A DNA stretch of 10,777 nucleotides, from the NCBI GenBank assembly GCA_051003795.1, contig JBPCKZ010000196.1, positions 1 through 10,777 on the forward strand, written 5' to 3'. Made by a program: the position numbers and the translations under genes. Below are positions 6,740 to 10,777 of the stretch, piece by piece. The notes under the pieces were generated by a model. The model saw only the letters and a list, made by a program, of their open reading frames with translations, did no database searches and was not told the origin of the DNA. How positions within the stretch are numbered: position 1 is the first letter of the stretch; the number at the start of each line of letters is the position of its first letter. Source of the stretch: JALYXS01 sp051003795. Its GTDB lineage: Bacteria; Acidobacteriota; Terriglobia; Bryobacterales; Bryobacteraceae.

Positions 6740-6820
6740 GTCCCGAGTGGCTACAGACTACTCGGGACGCGTCAAAGCCAATGATTGCAGGGTTGTCCCG
6801 AGTGTCCCGACATGTCCCGA
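6740..6820. repeat. Cluster of GTCCCGA repeats next to the tRNA
   Basis: GTCCCGAGT occurs at 6740-6748 and 6795-6803, and its exact inverse ACTCGGGAC at 6760-6768. Shorter copies GTCCCGA lie at 6804-6810 and 6814-6820. One more copy is at 3950-3956, on the other side of the IS. Removing the IS and one target duplication would restore two tandem TTGTCCCGAG units. The copies in both directions beside a tRNA-linked junction resemble recombinase arm-type or excisionase sites, but this is inference. Confidence 0.55.
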
Positions 6821-6992
6821 GCAAAAAATCGTGTACTGGAGATTAGGGGGCGGGGCAGGGCTCTGCCGCTTGCGAAGGACTACCCATGGTATTTAAACAG
6901 CATCCCCACAAAAGTCCCCACAGTACGGGCGAATTGGACCGTTAGGGGAGTAGCAAGATGTTTGGAAGTATATGAAACGTTAGCGTTTAAGT
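6821..6992. other. Non-coding stretch between repeat cluster and tRNA-Asn
   Basis: I find no gene here. A + strand frame crosses it but ends as antisense tRNA translation. Close to the tRNA 3' end, AAACG (6975-6979) and CGTTT (6984-6988) form a small 5-bp hairpin that could help end the tRNA transcript. This is where the attachment junction of an integrative element would lie if the tRNA was its target; no integrase is visible. Confidence 0.4.
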
Positions 6993-7067
<75 letters not shown>

Positions 7068-7087
7068 GCAATGCCTTGCGTTAATTC

Positions 7088-7116
7088 ATTAAAGCATTGG
7101 GCGCCAAAGCTGTCAA
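7088..7116 (-). promoter_or_regulatory. Promoter of tRNA-Asn
   Basis: On the - strand there is a perfect -35 box TTGACA (7111-7116), a 17-base spacer and a -10 box TTTAAT (7088-7093, one mismatch to TATAAT). The start of transcription would be near 7081, about 14 bases before the mature tRNA 5' end. This is a strong promoter, as expected for a tRNA gene. Confidence 0.75.
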
Positions 7117-7224
7117 TCAAACGACTTATGCAGGGAAATTAATGGCGCAAACGGGAGCCTGAACGAAGCCATGATCGAAACAAAGTTGACGTGGCCCATC
7201 CGCTGGTGGAACATGAAATGGACT

Positions 7225-7515
7225 ATGAACCAGCCCGCCCCGAAGATCCAATTGGAAAGAGCGCCCGATTATCGCGAAGGCTACGCCAATAGCGTGCAGA
7301 TTCGCGTGAACCTTTGGGATTTCTTCCTCCTGTTCGGAATCGTGAACCAGACATCCCAGGAGAATGTGGCAATCCAGAATTTTCAGGGCGTGTACGTCAG
7401 CCCGCAGCAGGCCAAGGCGCTGCTCAACGTCTTGCAGCAGAACGTGACTCAGTACGAAGCGGCGTTCGGCGAAATCAAGCTTGAGACGCAGGCGGGTTCC
7501 GGAATCGTGCAATAA
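7225..7515 (+). CDS. DUF3467 family protein
   Basis: A 96-residue cytosolic protein of the small DUF3467 family; function unknown. The core is recognisable: YANSVQIRVNLWDFFLLFG, then VYVSPQQAKALLNVLQQNV and a closing FGEIKLE. I chose the third in-frame ATG (7225), giving MNQPAPKIQLERAPDYRE at the start; ATGs at 7171 and 7213 are also in frame but add a Trp-rich stretch unlike the family. No start has a strong ribosome-binding site. The next gene starts six bases after its stop codon, so the two are probably in one transcript, although the DUF3467 role in that pair is not clear. Confidence 0.85.
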   Translation: MNQPAPKIQLERAPDYREGYANSVQIRVNLWDFFLLFGIVNQTSQENVAIQNFQGVYVSPQQAKALLNVLQQNVTQYEAAFGEIKLETQAGSGIVQ

Positions 7516-7521
7516 GCCGGG

Positions 7522-8976
7522 ATGCAATCCCGTTTTTTTCTCTTCGCCCTTCTCGCGCTCATCGTTTTCCTCATTCATGCCCCGCTGCTGCGCCTCCCGT
7601 TTTATTGGGATGAGCTTGGGCAGTTCGTGCCCGCCTCGCTCGATTTATTCCACACGGGCGCGTGGGTTCCCTACACGACCGTGCCGAACGTGCATCCGCC
7701 GGGGGTGATGGCGTATCTCGCCGCGTTCTGGTCGCTCGCCGGCTACTCGGTTCCGGCCACGCGCGTTGCCATGCTGCTGCTGGCTACGGGAGGCGCGTTG
7801 GCGGTTTTTCTGCTGGCGATCGAACTGGCAAAAAATGCGCCGGGGATGCCCGCCTTCACCGCCATCGCTCTCCTTCTGCTCTCGCCGCTCTTCGTTTCGC
7901 AATCGATGCTGGCGCAACTCGATATGCCCGCAATGGTTTTCACCTGCCTGGCGCTGCTCCTCTTCTTTCAGGAGAAAACCGGGATGGCGGCCGCCGCGTG
8001 CTGTGTTTTGGCAATGGTAAAGGAGACCGGAATCGTGCTTCCCATTGTCCTGGGGGGCTGGCTTTTTTATGAAGGCCGAAGGCGCGAAGCGGTCTGGTTC
8101 GCGGCGCCGATTCTCCCTCTGGCGGCGTGGCTCATCCTGCTCCGGTACAAGACGGGGCACCTGTTCGGCAGCCCTGAATTTACAGATTACAATTTGCTTT
8201 ACCCGCTCAACCCGGTACGGCTTGTGCTCGCCCTTTTGCGCCGCATTTATTACTTATTCATCGGCACGTTTCATTGGATCGGAACCGTTGCCGTGATCTA
8301 CGCGTGGCGGCGCGCGCGGCTGTTTCGCGATCGGCGTTGGCGGATCGCGACGCTGTTTGTGGCCGCGCAGGTCTTACTAGTGACGGTTGTCGGCGGGGCC
8401 GTTCTGGAACGCTATCTCCTCCCGGTCTTGCCGATCGTTTACATCGCCTTTGCCGTCGCATTCGAGGCGTATACCCCGAAGCCTCGCTTAATCGGCCAAC
8501 TCGTGCTGTTTCCGGCTCTAATTCTGGCGAACTTTGTCAACCCGCCGTACCCGTTCCCGCTTGAGAACAATCTCGCGTTCGCTACGTTTGTCTCCCTGAA
8601 CCAGAGAGCGGCGGAGTTCGTTCAGGCCAGATATCCGGACTCGATCGTCGCAACTTCGTTCCCGCTCGCGGGCGCATTGCGCCGCCCCGACTTCGGATAC
8701 GTTTCGCGGCAAATGAAAGTGCGCGAAGTCAAGGATTTCAGCAAGGCCAATATCGTGGGTCTCGAGGACGGAAGCGCCGATGTGCTGATCCGCTATTCAA
8801 CGGCGTGGGACCCCTTGCACTTGCTGCGGCATCCGGGTTGGGTGGATTTTCTGCACCGCTACTACGGATATGAGCCGCCGGTCTCGCGCGGGGAAGCCGC
8901 CGCGATGCTGCATATGCGATCCGTCGGGCGTTGGACCCGGAATGGACAATGGATAGAGGTGCTGGCGCGTGATTAA
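7522..8976 (+). CDS. GT39-type integral membrane glycosyltransferase
   Basis: A 484-residue multi-pass membrane protein of the dolichyl-phosphate-mannose-mannosyltransferase/ArnT group, which moves a sugar from a polyprenyl-phosphate carrier to an acceptor on the outer face of the inner membrane. The N-terminal helix (residues 4-22) leads into the first external loop. That loop carries the acidic pair WDE (Asp-30, Glu-31), the likely catalytic site in this fold, and then VHPPG (57-61), a common motif of the family. About ten hydrophobic segments follow to residue ~345. The last ~130 residues are a soluble periplasmic-type tail. Donor and acceptor cannot be told from sequence. It starts six bases after DUF3467, and its stop lies within the start region of the Wzt-like gene (8-base overlap), so the enzyme and the Wzt-like protein are probably co-translated. 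Confidence 0.85.
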   Translation: MQSRFFLFALLALIVFLIHAPLLRLPFYWDELGQFVPASLDLFHTGAWVPYTTVPNVHPPGVMAYLAAFWSLAGYSVPATRVAMLLLATGGALAVFLLAIELAKNAPGMPAFTAIALLLLSPLFVSQSMLAQLDMPAMVFTCLALLLFFQEKTGMAAAACCVLAMVKETGIVLPIVLGGWLFYEGRRREAVWFAAPILPLAAWLILLRYKTGHLFGSPEFTDYNLLYPLNPVRLVLALLRRIYYLFIGTFHWIGTVAVIYAWRRARLFRDRRWRIATLFVAAQVLLVTVVGGAVLERYLLPVLPIVYIAFAVAFEAYTPKPRLIGQLVLFPALILANFVNPPYPFPLENNLAFATFVSLNQRAAEFVQARYPDSIVATSFPLAGALRRPDFGYVSRQMKVREVKDFSKANIVGLEDGSADVLIRYSTAWDPLHLLRHPGWVDFLHRYYGYEPPVSRGEAAAMLHMRSVGRWTRNGQWIEVLARD

Positions 8977-9883
8977 ATTCGAGTTGGTCGAATTCAATGC
9001 CGCGGCGCCGGACGGCTCGATTATCGGGATCGTCGGCGAAGAAGACGCGGGAGTGGAGCGGCTCTTGCGGATGGCCGCCGGGATTGAGAAACCGGATTCG
9101 GGCGAGGTGCGGGGTCCGGCCTCGCGACGGCTTCTGGGGCCGGAAGACGCGCTGAATTTCGAAAAGGTCGACGCTCTGCTGCTCGATCGAACTCTCGCGC
9201 GGCACGATTGGGTGGTCCGGGGCCGCGCGGCCATGGCTCTCGAAGGTTTGCGCCGATCGGGTTGCACCATCTTGCTGGCTTCCCACGATGAAGAACTCCT
9301 CAGGCGGCTCTGCGATGAAATCTGGTGGATCGATGGCGGCAAGTTGGCTGGCCGAGGCGATCCGGGCGAGGTGCTGCGAGCTTATCGCGAGCATGTCGCC
9401 CGGAAGCTTCGCGAATCGGGCGAAGCTATTGCGGCCCCGCTCGCGCCTGCCGTGCGTCGAGGCGATGGTCGCGCGGAAATCCTGCGAGTCGAGTTGTTGG
9501 GAGAGCCGGGCGCGCCTACCATCGTGTGGCGCAGCGGCGAGTTGGCCGTGGTGCGCGTCGATGTCCGATTCAAGGCGCCGGTGGCGGACCCGGTAATCGG
9601 GATGCTCATCCGCACGCGGATCGGGTTGAACGTGTACGGCACGAATACCGAACTCGAGAATCTGAAACTTGGGAGCCGGGAAGCGGGCGGCCAAGTGCGG
9701 GTGTCGTTCGCGTTCCGGTGCGAGCTGTGCCCGGGAGAGTACACGCTGACCGTGGCCTCGCACGACCCCGACGGAGTCTGGCACGAATGGCTGGAAGACG
9801 CGGTGGCGTTTTCCGTAGCCGATTCGCGCTACACGGCGGGCGTGGCGAATCTTCGCGCGCGCGTAAGCTTCGACGTTTTGTAG
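8969..9883 (+). CDS. Wzt-like protein with degenerate, shortened ABC ATPase domain
   Basis: A 304-residue protein starting at GTG (8969), overlapping the glycosyltransferase by eight bases. Residues 1-145 align by eye with a Wzt/TagH-type ATPase but are much shorter than the usual ~230. The Walker A position reads GIVGEEDAGVERLL (20-33), where GxxGAGKSTLL is expected, so the Lys and Ser/Thr are gone. The Walker B position reads ALLLDRTLARHD (69-80), with Asp kept but the catalytic Glu replaced by Arg. The switch His in ASHD (His-106) and the closing IWWIDGGKLAGRGDPGEVLRAY remain. The Q-loop, helical subdomain and signature motif are absent. Residues 165-304 form a beta-rich domain like the Wzt C-terminal O-antigen-binding domain (WRSGELAVVRVDVRF, GLNVYGTNTE, PGEYTLTVASHD). 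It is probably a sugar-binding adaptor without ATPase activity. No permease gene is in the window. Confidence 0.8.
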   Translation: MIKFELVEFNAAAPDGSIIGIVGEEDAGVERLLRMAAGIEKPDSGEVRGPASRRLLGPEDALNFEKVDALLLDRTLARHDWVVRGRAAMALEGLRRSGCTILLASHDEELLRRLCDEIWWIDGGKLAGRGDPGEVLRAYREHVARKLRESGEAIAAPLAPAVRRGDGRAEILRVELLGEPGAPTIVWRSGELAVVRVDVRFKAPVADPVIGMLIRTRIGLNVYGTNTELENLKLGSREAGGQVRVSFAFRCELCPGEYTLTVASHDPDGVWHEWLEDAVAFSVADSRYTAGVANLRARVSFDVL

Positions 9884-9909
9884 TAGCCAAGTGACATAGA
9901 ATAGGATTT

Positions 9910-10777
9910 ATGTTTTGGCTTGAGATGCTGCTTGCGGCGTTGGCCGGCGCGTTCCTCGAGTGGCTGTTTCTGCGCAACAAGGGCGTCGCGGAAAAGGCCG
10001 GGCTCACGGCCCGTCTTGAAGAGGTGAAAGCCGCCCGGGATCAGTTGTCCCAGGCCTTCGAGGCCCTCTCGTCCGAGGCGCTACGGAACAATAACCGGCA
10101 ATTTCTGGATCTCGCCGAATCGACTCTGGCGAAGTTCCAAGCTAACGCGTGCGGGGATCTGGAAAAGCGGCGGGCGGCAATCGACGAATTGGTGCGCCCG
10201 CTAAAGCAATCGCTCGAAAAAGTCGACCAGAAAATCCACGCGATGGAGGTCGCGCGATCCGGCGCGTACGCAACGCTCACCGAGCAAGTGAAATCGATGG
10301 CGGAATCGCAGATCCGTTTGCGCGAGGAGACGGGCAAACTTGCCGGAGCCTTGCGCTCGCCGGCGGCGCGTGGCCGTTGGGGCGAGATCCAGTTGCGCCG
10401 CGTGGTGGAAATGGCGGGTATGCTGGAGTACTGCGATTTTGTGGAACAGCAGACCGCCGGAACCGAGGATGGCAGACTACGCCCGGATCTGATTGTGCGC
10501 CTGCCCAATGGCAAGCATGTAGTCGTGGACTCGAAAGTGCCGCTTAAGGCTTATCTCGAATCGCTCGAGGAGTCCGATGAAGCGGGGCGCGCGGCGAAGC
10601 TTCGGGAGCACGCCGGGCAAGTGCGCAAGCACCTCACCAAGCTCGGCGAAAAATCCTATTGGGCGCAGTTTTCGGCTTGCCCGGAGTTTGCCGTGGCATT
10701 TCTACCGGGCGAGATTTTCTTCAGCGCCGCGCTGCAAGCCGATCCCGAACTGATCGAGCATGGCGTCGGGAAGAACG
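9910..10777 (+). CDS. rmuC: RmuC, DNA recombination protein (N-terminal part)
   Basis: RmuC limits inversions between short inverted repeats and carries a PD-(D/E)XK nuclease-like core. The start ATG at 9910 follows AGGA (9903-9906). Residues 1-20 form a membrane anchor (MFWLEMLLAALAGAFLEWLF) and residues ~25-130 a coiled coil. The conserved core follows: LRSPAARGRWGEIQLRRVVE, then GMLEYCDFVEQ, then the catalytic-type RPDLIVRLPNGKHVVVDSKV, in which the Asp and the D-S-K triplet fit the nuclease motif. FLPGEIFFSAAL near the edge is also typical. The gene runs off the right edge; 289 codons are visible. It starts 26 bases after the Wzt-like gene but its product acts in DNA maintenance, so any shared transcript is probably incidental. 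Confidence 0.95.
   Translation, partial: MFWLEMLLAALAGAFLEWLFLRNKGVAEKAGLTARLEEVKAARDQLSQAFEALSSEALRNNNRQFLDLAESTLAKFQANACGDLEKRRAAIDELVRPLKQSLEKVDQKIHAMEVARSGAYATLTEQVKSMAESQIRLREETGKLAGALRSPAARGRWGEIQLRRVVEMAGMLEYCDFVEQQTAGTEDGRLRPDLIVRLPNGKHVVVDSKVPLKAYLESLEESDEAGRAAKLREHAGQVRKHLTKLGEKSYWAQFSACPEFAVAFLPGEIFFSAALQADPELIEHGVGKN

Noticed and set aside
8738..9784. A 348-codon - strand frame opposite the Wzt-like gene
   Set aside because: It is an Arg/Pro/Ser-rich antisense frame produced by high GC; the + strand frame has the fold-specific motifs and the gene overlap.

Overview
The window joins two kinds of DNA. Positions 1 to about 6990 look like an accessory region: a prophage remnant or integrative element, later hit by an insertion sequence. 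Positions about 6993 to 10777 look like ordinary chromosome. GC is high in most genes. The organism is a high-GC Gram-negative-type bacterium, and the mix of a DUF3467 gene, a GT39 membrane enzyme, a Wzt-like gene, rmuC and a complete IS21-type element would fit a soil Acidobacteriota (Solibacter/Bryobacter type). That placement is inference from the style of the proteins; no marker gene in the window proves it.

Left part. A DUF3489 protein ends at 301 on the + strand and is followed by a strong hairpin terminator. Facing it on the - strand is a tightly packed run of three genes. The first is an orphan adenine/cytosine-N4 methyltransferase with an N-terminal ParB-like domain (808-2088). The second is a 90-residue protein starting inside the methylase stop codon (GTGA overlap). 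The third starts directly after the second and stays open towards the left edge, convergent with DUF3489. The methylase has a good sigma70-type promoter overlapped by a perfect 8-bp inverted repeat, so it is probably repressor-controlled. A lower-GC + strand gene (2419-3834) follows; its product is uncharacterised and its C-terminus looks like a winged helix.

IS element. 3958-6732 is a full IS21-family element of 2775 bp. It has TG...CA ends, a 5-bp CCGAG target duplication, multiple 22-24 bp terminal repeats, and istA and istB on the - strand. istA needs a +1 frame change near codon 56. The element sits inside a cluster of GTCCCGA repeats. What remains of that cluster lies between the IS and a tRNA-Asn(GTT) gene (6993-7067, - strand), which has a near-consensus promoter. 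The tRNA 3' end faces the accessory DNA, as expected for a tRNA-targeted integration site.

Right part. Three packed + strand genes (7225-9883) encode a DUF3467 protein, a GT39-type multi-pass glycosyltransferase and a Wzt-like protein. The Wzt-like protein keeps a C-terminal sugar-binding-type domain, but its ABC ATPase half is shrunken and has lost the Walker A lysine, the catalytic glutamate and the signature region. rmuC begins at 9910 and runs off the right edge. The most unusual items are this pseudo-ATPase, the 471-residue winged-helix-like protein, and the methylase cassette with its operator-like palindrome.
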